Source: Eudromia elegans (Eukaryota > Chordata > Aves > Tinamiformes > Tinamidae). Taken from it: a DNA stretch of 64,000 bases. Position numbers and translations under genes: made by a program. Shown piece after piece: positions 1 through 11,500 of this stretch. Under the pieces are notes generated by a model that was not told the origin of the DNA, made no database searches, and saw nothing but the letters and a program-made list of their open reading frames with translations. Each line of letters begins with the position of its first letter. Within the stretch, counting starts at the first letter, position 1. Where the stretch lies: positions 124,001 through 188,000 of the forward strand of contig PTEX01000294.1 in the NCBI GenBank assembly GCA_003342815.1, in the 5' to 3' direction.

Positions 1-3000
1 TCGTTTTGATTTTACTTATCTGCCTGGATGTATCAGCAGGTTTTGAATGTAGTTGTCGGCCTTTGGCCGTTGGGACTTTCTTAAAATGCATTTTAATAAT
101 TGTCATGTGACCGACAGATTTCAAGAAGGCAGAGTATTTCTGAGAGAAAATGCAGGACTCCGAGACATCAACTTTTCAGTGAGCATGAAGTGTTTTGTGC
201 TCTTGTTTCATTTAAGGAAAAAAAAAAAAAAGGAAACTACAATTAAAAATAAAAACATGTGGAGCACATAGGAAAGAGAAAAGCTGAAACTTGTTTTGGG
301 TACCATTCAGTTTTCTCTTTATTCTGAATTAAGATACAGGCTGTAGCATTTGTTCGTGTTGTAGCACACAGCTAAAGCAAATCTGCCAAATGCTGAAATC
401 CAAAAAGGTCACATCTATTAATCCTTCTGCTCTGAGATTTGGATTTTTTGCCTGGTGTTTATGTCCATTGCCGGCAATGGATGCACCAAAACTGCTGCTG
501 CCACCACGGAGGGAGTTCTCCTTTCCTGCCCCACCTGGTTCCCTACCATTATATTGTATTTACTAGTTAGTCATTAAGCACTTCTGTTTTCTTGTAATAA
601 AACTGGCATTAGGCCTTTACTAAATACCTCTGTAGAAAATCTAGATCCAAACGTACCAACCTTCTGGCTTTGAGCGTCGTGTTTTTGTTTCCATGCCGCT
701 CTGTGAGTTCTACCGGAACCACTCCGTAACTCCTGCTCCCTTGGATTATTGCAGCCCGTGCATCCTGCTATGAAACTAGAATCATCGGAGCTGCAAAGAG
801 ACAGAAAACACATTCAGCATTTGCTATGCTAGCCACCCTGGTGATTAAAAATTATCTAAAAAAGAGAAATCACTCTCTAAATGAGAATCTAATTCCTTTA
901 AAGATTAAATATTTTTCCACCTGATCTATGTTAACTATTAGCAGTTTTCACAACCAGATGCTAAAACTGGCTAGTGAAAAGGCACAGAAGTTCTGAATGT
1001 GTTTGGAAAGGCCTAAGTAGCATTTTAAGCTCCTTCTTGCCTGGGTGATGTGTAAATGCAGTGCTTCTACATTTCTAAAATACTTGTATTTTAAAGCAAG
1101 CGAGAACGTACGGCTTCCACTTTGCAATGTTAATAATTGCTGAGCATTGTTAATATTTGCAGTGCAAACTGTCAAATTCACGTGCAGCAACAGTCGGCAA
1201 CCAATGATTTCTCATTCATTTGGACAGTACCATGAGCTTTTATTTTGCTGCCTCATGGAGCCTTGTAGTATCTGATCAGTGTTGTAGCAAATGTTCTTGC
1301 TTGTAGTCAGCTCCAAATGGTACATCCTTAGTGGGCAAGCAATTGTAAATGTAGGAAAATAAAAAGGAGTTAAAATATTGAACACAGCAGCCAGGAAAAC
1401 AACTGAGTGCTGAGTTAAGGAGTGATGTAAAAGCAGAAATGATCAGAAAGTGGAACTGGAGCATTGAAAGAGGGTCAAGTTTCATAAAGATGGAAAGAGA
1501 AATTGTTACAAGTTTTACTTTCTGTAGGTTGCTTTTAAAAACTTGCTCTGTGTTTGAGAAGTTGCATTTGATACCTGGGACGGCTTCATCCCCTTCATAC
1601 CAGCTTAGATGAGTGGGAAATTTTATGCAAGTGAAAACTGTGAAAAATTTCCCACAATTCTTATGTTTTCAAACTTATATCTTCTGTTTTGAGGACTTCC
1701 TGGCTGGTGGAAAATGTACAGTATCTTCCTGGGAAAGATGCTCTTTTTCTGACGCGAGGGCAGCTGACGGTGCCCTGGGGAGTTCCTGCTGCTGTTACCG
1801 ATGTGCGCGTGGTCCCATGGTGGGAATGTCCTCCCGGGGTCTGCGTGTCCATCCTGTGTTGTGCTCCTCTCTGTTCCTCACAAGATCAGCAATGAAGTGT
1901 CTTTCAGTACTCCTCTTCAGGAGCTGCTTCAGACTAACAAGAAATTGTTCAAACCATGTGAGAAACAGAATAAAACTGGCTGGGGATTCTTTTTAATGTG
2001 ATGGATTTAACAGTAGGAGAAAACCTGCTATTGACAATATATAAAACATTTATTAAACAAATTCTTGTTTATTCCATACAGGTTGTCACTAAAAGTTTTT
2101 TGTTCTTTTTGTTCTTTTAACGCTCAGTGTAACTGATTGGGAAGAAAGGATTTTTAAGTGCAGTTTTTGTTCTGGACAGGGAAGGAAGCTCTAACTTGAG
2201 TGCAGACATGGAATTTGTGTGTGTGTGACACGGAGCAGGTCAGTGACGTCCACTCTGCGTTGTGTGAACTTTGCTTGTTAACCGAGCCAGAGAAGTTAAG
2301 AAAATTTCACCGCGGTTGTTGTCTTCTAGTCCTGAGCATATTCGTGATTTTAAAGCAGAAAATGCCACCACCAGACTACCAAAAATAAGCCCCGTGATGA
2401 TGTAGGAAGCTCAGTGCTGGGCAATCCCCTCTCAACACCTGGTAGTTTGAGCCTTTGCATGTTAAATTACATTATTGCCTCTTACTGGGTTTTGGTTTTG
2501 ATGAGAAGACGCTCTATAGCAGATGCCTTTAACAGAGACAGTGATGCAATTTCTAAATCGTGTCTGCTGTGTCACCCTCAAGCTTTGCCTGGATTAAAGG
2601 GTCTCGGTTCCTCTTTGTGTAGTGGGAGCTGATGTCTTGGTCTGACTTGTTTTCTCTTCACTTCTGTTATCTGCTATGTCCGAAATGAGAGACGTTACTC
2701 AAAGAACCTCAAGGCAAATCCATTCACAAAAGAAAAAAAAATGGGTGATGGTGGTACTGTTGTTTCCCTTTAGCTTATTTGAGCTATATTGGTATCCAGA
2801 TGCTGTAATGGTTTAATAATTTTAAATGTGCATTGTCAGAATGTCCATTATTTACCTCTCTTTTCAGGCACTTACAACCTGGTTTTTAATCTCTTCAATA
2901 GGAAGGGCTGGTCTAAAGTTTTCAAAGAATTGTTTCAGATAACGTATTTTCACAAACTTCTTGTATGAAAGGTAACAAGGGAAACATTTTTATGGCACCT

Positions 3001-5960
3001 GCTTTTTAAAATTTGCTTTGTACACACCAAGCTAAATTATGGTAGTCCTGCTAGCTCCTATAACTGGTCAGATCAAGATATTTGTATCCCCTCTTTCAAA
3101 ATGGTAATTTAAACCTTGAAAATTGGTTTCGGTACATGTGGACTGACTACTATTCCCAGGCTTGTGTGATGGATATTATGTATAGTGTGAACTCTAATAT
3201 ATTACTTACATTTGAAGAAGGCTTCCAAGTCACTGAATATATAAAATCCTTAAATAAATATATTAATAATAAATGAAAACAAAATTCAAGTATTTTCAAG
3301 CAAGCAATAACTTTCTGAAGCAAACTATTGCATTCTGGTGGAGGCAACTCCAGCAGTCTATGTGGAAGAGCACAGTTCTGCTGTTCCTTAGGCATTTAAA
3401 GCTTCCATGGAAACCCTTAGGACTCTTGTTTGAAATACTGAATTGCAGGATCAAGTCCACTTTTCCTGGCAATCTTTTTTTGTTTTTCTCACCTCTTCTG
3501 TAACAGTTGAGGTATGAACTACATCTCTTAAAATGCTGGCAGATGGAAGAAAAAAAACCCCAAAAACCCAGAAATAACGTTTTTTTTTTCTAGCATATAC
3601 TGATGCTAGAAAAAAATCTAATTCATTTTGGATGCCTTAGAGTTGGGTTCTCCAGTGTGAGGACCAAGTAGAGCTCTGGCTTCAGAATCTGAAGATTATT
3701 CCTGAGGTCAGAAACACAATAGTTGAGGTATTTAAGATCACTAGTCACTTACAAACCTGTGCATCACTTAGCAATTTCTTATTTTAGCTTAGGTTAAACA
3801 AATGGAGATAATTCCTAGCAGCAAAAATGAGTGTGCTTGGAAATGAATTGTCCAAAAGCTTCAGAGTAATTTAACTTATTTTGTATATTGCAAAAGATGT
3901 ATATTGCGTAGCGTGACGCTTAAAAGAACTGTACAGCTTCTGGGGGAAAAGAACAAAACACTCTAAAGTAGGTAAGTTTTTTATATGGACTATGTGGTGT
4001 AAAGGCTCCAGTCATAACTGCAATTAAAAGGAAGTTAAGTCCTACAACTTGGGTTTTTGACTGTCATTTTCGTAAATGCTGGCACCCCATCCCTGAGCTT
4101 ATGAGCAGGAGAGGGGGAAATACAGCAGGTAGAGAGGACACGGACTTAGAAAAGGCACACGTGTCTGCAAATGTATCTACCCTAAGCCCAAAGGTTCTCG
4201 AGGAGGATGGCAGGGCAGGAGCTGCTCCACTCCTGCGGGTCGTTTCCTTCGTGCACTTTGCAGCACTTTGTGTACAGTCGGTCTCGCTGGTTCCCCGGGT
4301 GCAGATGGAGTCGCTTTCTCCTGCTGTCCGGATGCGCTTCCAAGGAACAGCAGGAGACAGGGAGCGGGTGGAGGGAAGTGGAATGGGAAAATGGGGATGC
4401 AACCCCAGGCAACTTGCAAGCCTAGACGAGCCTAAAACTACTTTGGACTTGTCCTTTAAGGACTGTACTTCAAATGGAAGGTATTAGAGAGAGTAATCCT
4501 GATACCCTCCTTTTCTCATCCTGATCGTGGTAGCCACAGGGTCCTTGAGGGGGTTGATTAGTCTGCCTGAACTTGAATGACTTGAAGGGGATAAAATTCT
4601 TCTACTAAACTTACAACAGGCCTGGCTACCAGCGCACCATTTCTTAGAGCAATATGAGGTCCTTTCTAGAGACTAACCTGCTGCCTAAGTTAGTGGTAGG
4701 AAATTGGATCATAAAGCTGTCTGCCTTGCTTAGTTTTCCATTTCAAACCCATTATAGGGACTCTAAATTATTGTACAGTATCTTATTCCTATACTATATT
4801 CATTATAAATGGTACTCCTGCCCTAACTTTGGTTAAAATGATTTGTTTCAAATGCCAACACAGTTTGCACCTGTGTTTCACAGTCCTCCTTGAGCATAGA
4901 TCCGTAGCAGCCATGGGATGGTCTTCGAGTGATGCAAATGTTTATTAGCTGCTGTTCCTGGTGTGTGTGGTGGTTCTCAAGTAGGCCGAAACGCTGTTTA
5001 TCAGACGCAAACATCAGGTATTTCCTCTGTCCCAGTTAAGGTGGAGCAGGTCATTGCTAGCAGAATAGGTACCCTCCAAATTGCTGTGAGAAATAGATGA
5101 AAACCACCAAGAGGTCTCTTAAAATTTATGATCTTCTTATGTGAAATGCTGTTTTGTCTTACTCCCGTGTGCTGCTTCCACAGGTGCAAAGAAACCCAGA
5201 GTTCCTTAAAAATGATCTCGTTGGCCTCATTTTTTTTCATTGAGAGCTAAAGAGAAAGAACCAAAGCTTGGTTCTTTGTAGAGTTTAACCCTGGCATTTC
5301 TTAAGTCCTGAACCTTGAGTCTTAAATCTCTTTTCAATCATGACTTGCTACAGTGTCGAAGGGAAAGGACTGAGGGACACACACTGTGTGTGTGGGAGGG
5401 GGGAAAAGATGTTAAAAAAAACTGGAAGTGTTATTCTTGTTGCACATAAATTAGGTGGTGCTTTCACTGGCTCTTTTTTCCCCATGGATAATATCACATG
5501 CATGTAAAACATGATGAATTAATTTGTTTTTTAAACGGAAGTCATGGTGGCCTCAGTGCTCAAAGGCTTAACTGCAGTTTAATAACAGCTAATGTTTTTA
5601 GATTTGCAGTACACAATTGTTTAAATACTGTATTCCTTGTAAATGAAGTAAAAAAAAAAATGTTAAGGCTGGTGCCAATATTTTTGTTAATGAATTGTTC
5701 AGCGTTGTCTCTCACTACAGTCTGGTCAGATCTCTTTGTGTATAAGCTGGGCCTAAAGCCATTTTATAGCTTGTAGGCCTAATTGTGTAACTTTTCTTTC
5801 ATAATGTTTTTGTTATAATATCTACTGTCATTTCTTTCATATAAATATGACATGTAAATTGTCATAATAAAAAAAAATGAAATAACTTGATGTACAAAGC
5901 ATAATGTGTATTGAAGAAATAAGGTTGCTTGTTAATCCATGCACCTCCAGGAGAGATTTG
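1..5960 (+). other. RSF1: Probable 3' UTR of RSF1 (terminal exon, stop codon outside window)
   Basis: No coding exon is visible here on either strand, and the reading frames present are short and unrelated to known proteins. The segment is AT-rich and ends in a typical mRNA 3' end: AATAAA at 5866-5871 inside a very A/T-rich tract, then a TG-containing stretch around 5905-5935. Earlier AATAAA hexamers at 596-601, 3253-3258 and 3268-3273 could serve as alternative poly(A) sites. In human the gene next to CLNS1A on this side is RSF1, transcribed in the same direction as CLNS1A and with a 3' UTR of several kilobases. RSF1 is the histone-binding subunit that pairs with the SNF2H ATPase. The expected C-terminal codons of RSF1 were looked for and not found, so the stop must lie before position 1. 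The assignment rests on synteny, not on protein similarity. Confidence 0.45.
5866..5871 (+). terminator. Poly(A) signal AATAAA, probable RSF1 distal site
   Basis: A canonical AATAAA lies in an extended A run, with G/T-containing sequence about 35-65 bases downstream. It is the last clear signal before the sequence becomes ordinary intergenic DNA, so it is the best candidate for the distal cleavage site of the upstream gene. Confidence 0.45.
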
Positions 5961-8250
5961 GTTTTGTCTTTCAAAATAAGTAATGGCTATTGCACTTCAT
6001 TCTACTTTTCATGGTGATGCTGCCTCAGAATTCGGTTTTCATTAGGACAGTCCAGCTGAGAATGTTTTTTCCCATTGGCAGCTGACCCTGCAGAAGCCTT
6101 GGAGGGCCCATTTTCCCACTCGTGATGATTTCTCTGTGCATGTTCCCTCTTCTACCTCAGTTTTATATCTAACTGCACAGTGATTTTGCAGCCACAGCAC
6201 GAACAGGGGCTTATCCTACAACACACACTTTGCTTGCTGCTGGAGTTGTGCAATTGCTGATTATGACTGGGAACTCTTGCTGCCAGGGGGAACATCTCCC
6301 TGCCAGCGGTTTTGTATGAACTGTAGTCAGTCGTGTGTTCCTGTGCTGCTGAGCTAGTGCTCAGACACCAGCACTGCTTGGCTTTCCAGGCCTGGAAAAT
6401 GAGCTGTAAAATGCCTGGCAGGGAGGGAGGTGGAAAGCTGACGGATTTCAGAATTCATCCCGTTTCTTTGGTGAATTTGTGGGCAACTGGAAGTATCTAG
6501 GCCTGCTCACCCTACTCTGTGGTGTGGGTAATGAATTACAAGGTCAACTCTGACTGTTTCACTGCTTATTTTGGTAAGGACAGGTTTTTGCCTTCACTGT
6601 CAAGATATCTGGGTATGAATTATCTTATTTTGTAAACCGGGGAAACATTGATTTCTTCTCTCCTAAAGCTCCAGCTTTCAACAGAAACTTCCCACTTTGG
6701 TCCGAAGTCATCCTTCCTCCTTCTTGAAGACTGGTTTGTGACATGGGAAAATAGCATTTGTGTACAAAAAAAAAAAAAAAAAAAGGATGAGCTTTACATT
6801 GAAGCACTGCAGGGACTTAATTCAGAAACCTGGGTAAAATAATCTAATGGAGTTGCACCAACTCCAACCAGCTACAGGGGTGCTGAGGGCTGCCTGTGCC
6901 AGATCACAGGGGCTGGACAGGAGCAGGAATGATGATTTTATAACCTCTCTATGTGATAAATAGGCATTTTCCTCTATTTGCACCTCATCCCAGCAGTTTC
7001 TGTAATCCAATCTTTATTCATGGATGAACTGTGGAACTTCCTTCCCCTCAGACAGGCATTTCTGTATCGTCTGGACATCCCAAACCTGAAGCTGCTTTAG
7101 AAACATCAGTTTCCTCATCTGTTTTTGCCTCTGTCAGTGTTCTGAGCTATCCTAAAACTGCTTAAATACCATCTTGTTCAAGTTGCTTTTTGGCACGAGA
7201 GTTATTTACATGAATAAGAATTGTTCCATAATTGGAATGGATATAGGAATGGCCGCTCAAAGCATTTTAAAGGCTCAGTCTAATAGATGTATGCATTTTC
7301 TTGTTACTCTTGTTCCTTCAAACATTTTGGGTTTTTTTCTCCAAAATGTGTTTGTTCCCGTGGTTCCTTGCTACTTAAAATTGTAATTAGAAAAGTCCAA
7401 CAAAGGGAAAAGCTGGAGATATAATTTTGTTAATAATTTGCTCCTTTTCATAGGAACCCAAGTTTGGGCAAGAAGTAGGTGAATCGGCTCCTTAAGAGTG
7501 AATTTAAGCTGCTGAGAGAGAAGAGCAAAACCCAGGACAGCAGCTACGGACAATGTAGCTCCTTGTGGCTCCTCTGTTGCCCAGAAAGGGACACTGAGCA
7601 CTCTGGTTCATTCCTTAACCCGGTCTGGTTTAAGCCCTGCTTCAACCCTGGTTGCCACCACTTCTGGTGATGCCTCATGGTGCAGACCCCACAGCAGGGC
7701 CTTGCTGCTGGTCCCAGCTGTGGGAACAGGGATTTCACTCTGAAAATCCACCGAAGAATGCTCCTTATACTACATTTCATACCCCAAAATAGTATTTAAC
7801 AATTTAGTTACCCGTAACTCTTTATTCTGCCTTTGCAGTTGTCAGGAGCCAGGTGCTGAGCACCCACCCCAAATCAGTCTTACAGCATCAAACGACGGCC
7901 TTCCAGAAAGCTGCTGGGTTGGAGGAGTTTTTCGTTTGTTTTTTCCCTTTCTTTCCCTTTACTCCCATCACACGGAGGCCCAAACCGGCAGGCTGCAAAC
8001 AGCTCCTCCCGGCTGCCGCTGCCTGTCACTTCCCTGCTCGTCTCCGCTGGGTTTCACTCGAAAGCTGCCGGATCTGGGTTTTTCAGAGGCAGCCGCAACG
8101 AGCTGGGGCAAAACATCCACTTTTCTACTCGCCAGAGAGAAACTGCGTTGCAGAGAAAGGCACCACTGTGACAGAATAATAAAAAAAAAATAACGACCGA
8201 GTTGTTTACAGTCGCTCTTTCCGTGCGTTTTACGGTCTCCCTCCCTGCTA
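5960..8250. other. Intergenic stretch between the presumed RSF1 3' end and CLNS1A
   Basis: No coding exon or RNA gene is recognisable. The only simple structure is an A19 run at 6766-6784. GC content climbs after about 7850 toward the CLNS1A CpG island. Short open frames around 7850-8190 have no supporting features. Confidence 0.5.
6766..6784. repeat. Poly(A) mononucleotide run (A19)
   Basis: Nineteen consecutive A residues. No retroposed sequence is recognisable immediately upstream, so it is treated as a simple repeat and not as the tail of a retrocopy. Confidence 0.85.
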
Positions 8251-8313
8251 AGCGAGGTAGAGCAGCCAACACCCCGCCTTTTTCCCCATCATGATTTGGT
8301 GGGCGGTCGCCAC

Positions 8314-8324
8314 AAGATGGCGGC
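8314..8324 (+). promoter_or_regulatory. YY1-type motif AAGATGGCGGC
   Basis: Exact match to the extended YY1 consensus in sense orientation relative to CLNS1A, about 115 bases before the start codon. In many ribosomal and RNA-processing gene promoters this element marks the start of transcription. Confidence 0.6.
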
Positions 8325-8335
8325 GGTGGCCTGAG

Positions 8336-8343
8336 CACGTGAC
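8336..8343 (+). promoter_or_regulatory. E-box / USF-type site CACGTGAC
   Basis: A palindromic CACGTG core followed by AC, 12 bases after the YY1-type motif in the CLNS1A CpG island. Possible binders are USF, MYC/MAX or TFE-family factors. Binding is inferred from the motif only. Confidence 0.45.
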
Positions 8344-8437
8344 CTCCGTTCCCGCCCGCAGGCGCCCGCTCTGCAGCGGCTCCGTTCCGCTTCCGGCGGG
8401 CGCTGAGGCGGCGGCGCGGGCCTGGCCGGGCCGGGCC

Positions 8438-8556
8438 ATGAGCTCCCTGAAGCGGTTCCCGCCGCCCGTCGAGGGCCTGCGGCACCGGCAGCCCGACACC
8501 GAGGCGGTGCTGGCGGGGCGCAGCCTGGGCGCCGGCACCCTCTACATCGCCGAGAG
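8438..8556 (+). CDS. CLNS1A: CLNS1A coding exon 1 (residues 1-39 plus two bases)
   Basis: Begins MSSLKRFPPP and ends in LYIAE, closely matching the human N-terminus. The donor is GTGAGG at 8557-8562. The split codon AG|T gives Ser40. The first strands of the PH-like domain are encoded here. Confidence 0.96.
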
Positions 8557-11500
8557 GTGAGGGGGGCGGCTGGCTGAGGGTTGTGTGTATGGGGGGGTTA
8601 AGGTAACGTATCTTCTTTCCGTCGGGGGAAAGCGCTCTTTAAATTTATATTTAGGATAAAGCGTCTTTGGAAGCATCAGGTGATGCAAGACGTGCACTGG
8701 TGGGCATCTTGTCTTTTAAAGCGTTGGGGCTCTGCGACTGTCCTAAACCGGGTGATGTTTTGTGAACTCGAGCTGGCGCTCCTCTGCCCTGTTCCTCTGG
8801 TGGTGGGAACTGGCCGGAATTTCAATTTTTGTTTTGATTTGGGCCCTCTAGAGCATGGGGAGGCCCTGGATCTGCGTGTTGTCTCTACATTAACAGTTGT
8901 AAACGCTGGAAACGGGTTGATTTGGGTTAGGAGAGAAATTCCTTGTTCCTGCTGTGCTAGCTGTTGTTTTAACCCATTTTCCCCTGGTTTATCCTGACTC
9001 AACGGTCTCAACTTCTGCCAAAATATTTCAAAAATATTCCCCATGTATCCCCAAAATGCCCCCCCCAAACGTTCCTTGGATTTGTCACCTGGAGACACCT
9101 GTCCCACCTCCCATGGGAAAGAGATTGCCCTCTGGCAACTGCATAGCTCTGGGCTGGGCCTGACTTGTTCTGCCTCAAGTTGTGTTTAGGGACAGGAGCG
9201 AAAATGTGGGGAACTGGAGGTTACAACACATAAGGCATCAGGTAAAAACCTTCATTTTGTTCTGCTGGTCAGAAAACCAGCTGTTTTACCACGTGCAGCT
9301 CATTCTTAGCGGCTGGGCTAACGTCAGAATTATAATCCTGCAGGAATTGTGATCTCATTTCCCTAGCGTACACTTGATCTTGGGAATCTTGAGATGCAAA
9401 TTTTACCCTGGGTGCTCTGCTGATCTCTCTGAGGTGATATCTTGCTACTGGGCATAGAAAATAGAGATGATGGGGAGACAAAAAAAAGTGAGCCTTTATT
9501 GCACGTAAAGCTCAGATTTGTTCAGGCTGCTCAGATTCAGGTTCCTTATGCCCAGTGCTCTGTTACCTTTAAATATGAGCCACTCTGCAGATTGTGTATC
9601 AGTAGAGAGTGGGGTGAGTGCCTTATGCACCTCCTGAAGAATTACTGCTTTTATTTGGGTTGCTTTGCTTTCCTGAAGGTGTGAGCCACGTGTCCCAGGT
9701 TCCTCAGTGAGTCTCTAACTTGGCTCTTTCTTCCCATTTTCAGTCGCTTGTCTTGGCTGGATAACTCTGGGCTTGGGTTCTCCTTGGATTATCCCACTAT
9801 AAGTTTACATGCTGTCTCCAGGGACCTAAATGCCTACCCATGGGAGCATCTGTACGTCATGGTGAATGCAAAATTCGAAGGTATGGGAGTAGTTCATGGT
9901 TTTGAAAATGGTACAGTTTGTTTACATAATGTCTTCTGTTTTCTATTCTTTGAGTCTATGGAAGATGATTACTTAGAAGCACGGTGTCATTTGGGTTATA
10001 GTCCCTTCCGTGCAGTTCTGCGACATTGTTTCATACTAGCCTGGAAACCTTCATTTTAATTTCTCTTAGAATTGATTTTAATAAGGATGACAGTAGCTCA
10101 TATTACCAACCATAACAAATTGACAAAAAATTCCAACAAAATTAAACTTTTAGCCAATCTTGTTTCTTTATGACCTAGAAAACCTTTCCACTTTATTGCT
10201 TGCTTGAGTTTTTTGGTTTGGATATATTATTTTTTGTTTTGTTTTGTTTTTTTCTCTTTTGGAAGACCTTTTATTAAGTGTGATATAAAGGAGTCATGAT
10301 TTCTTAGTTGGGTAGCGTACGTTTTGTTCTCCCTCTGGAAGTTTTCTTTATGCTCTGTGTGTATGTGCCTCATTTCTGCTTCTCCTCCTTTTTCATTAGT
10401 TTTGTGTTTGTGAAGAGAGGCAGTGGGAGGTTGGCTTCATTGAGAGCAGAGCTGGACTTAGCAGCAGGCTGTGCCTGCTGGTGTCCATCGGGCAAGGATT
10501 GCATCTCTTCCTTGGACATTTTATTTTTGGAGGCAGCTGGCTGGCAGCTTCTTGGCTCTTGAGTATCACTGACATTGTGGCCAGTTTTGTATCTGCTCTG
10601 GGGAGCAGCCCTGCTGAGTTTCTCTTTTTCTGCAGAAAGGGATTCTGTGCCTTTGAAGCTGTCAGCTCCCAGCCACAAAGTGACGCATCAGAAGTATCTG
10701 CTCTGTATTTTTGCGTCTACAGAAAATAAAATGTTTTGCTTTTGCTTTGTTATGCAAGTCTGTAATTCCCAGAAGTCGGGGAGCAGGTTTATGCCCACGG
10801 TTGTCTGGTCTCCATGTATAATTTCTACTACTAAGTCTTGCGCACTGGCCAGGAGATGGAGGAATTGAGTGTAGATCCACCACAAGTGCTACAGGCCTCT
10901 GAGAAAGGCAATCTGGAAGTTAGTTGCTTTCATGACAGTAAGATTAAGGATTCATAAAATTTACCTGTGTTAAAGGGAATTAGTTTTAGCACCTTACAGG
11001 AAAATGATCATGAAATATTTACAGTTGTTTTGAGCATAGCTGTTTTAAACAAGAATCTAATGCTGGTGAATAGTGCATTCTACAATAACTGCCGTCCCTA
11101 AAGCTTTGTGTGTTGCTGCATCGGGGGGCTACTGGTTGCAGTGGGGGTGGGAGCCGCTTTGTTTGAGTCTTTCCCATCCTCACATGTAAACTGGGAATAA
11201 GGAGGAGAGGGGAGCAGCGTTCCCAGGAAACTAGTGTTCTTAAAAGGGGATAAAAATCTCCCTGCATTTTTCCAGTGTTTATGGGACTTAAGCTTTACGA
11301 GCCCCTACAGAACATGCACAGATTCTGTGCAAGTTTCTGATTTGATTACACATATGTTTCTTGAAGCACTTTCCCCGCTTTTTTGACAAAATAAACGTGC
11401 TTCTTTTATATCTTTCCATTTCTTAAAGAAGACAACACCAAAGAAGCGCCCATGGCTGAAGGGGAGGAGGAGGATGAGGATGAAGACAGTGATGATGACA

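Larger units (their letters stand above)
8250..8640 (+). promoter_or_regulatory. CpG-island promoter of CLNS1A
   Basis: A dense cluster of CpG dinucleotides surrounds the first coding exon. Two strong core elements lie just upstream of the start codon: a YY1-type motif AAGATGGCGGC at 8314-8324 and an E-box/USF-type CACGTGAC at 8336-8343. No TATA box is seen. This is the usual layout of a TATA-less housekeeping promoter, which fits the ubiquitous expression of pICln. YY1 motifs of this form often lie at or just downstream of the start site, so transcription probably begins at roughly 8300-8320, giving a 5' UTR of about 120 bases. The exact start site cannot be seen from sequence. Confidence 0.75.

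Noticed and set aside
6766..6784. Poly(A) run considered as a processed pseudogene tail
   Set aside because: No retrocopied coding sequence or target-site duplication is visible upstream.
8054..8538. Minus-strand frames opposite CLNS1A exon 1
   Set aside because: These are shadows of a GC-rich first exon and promoter. No domain is seen.
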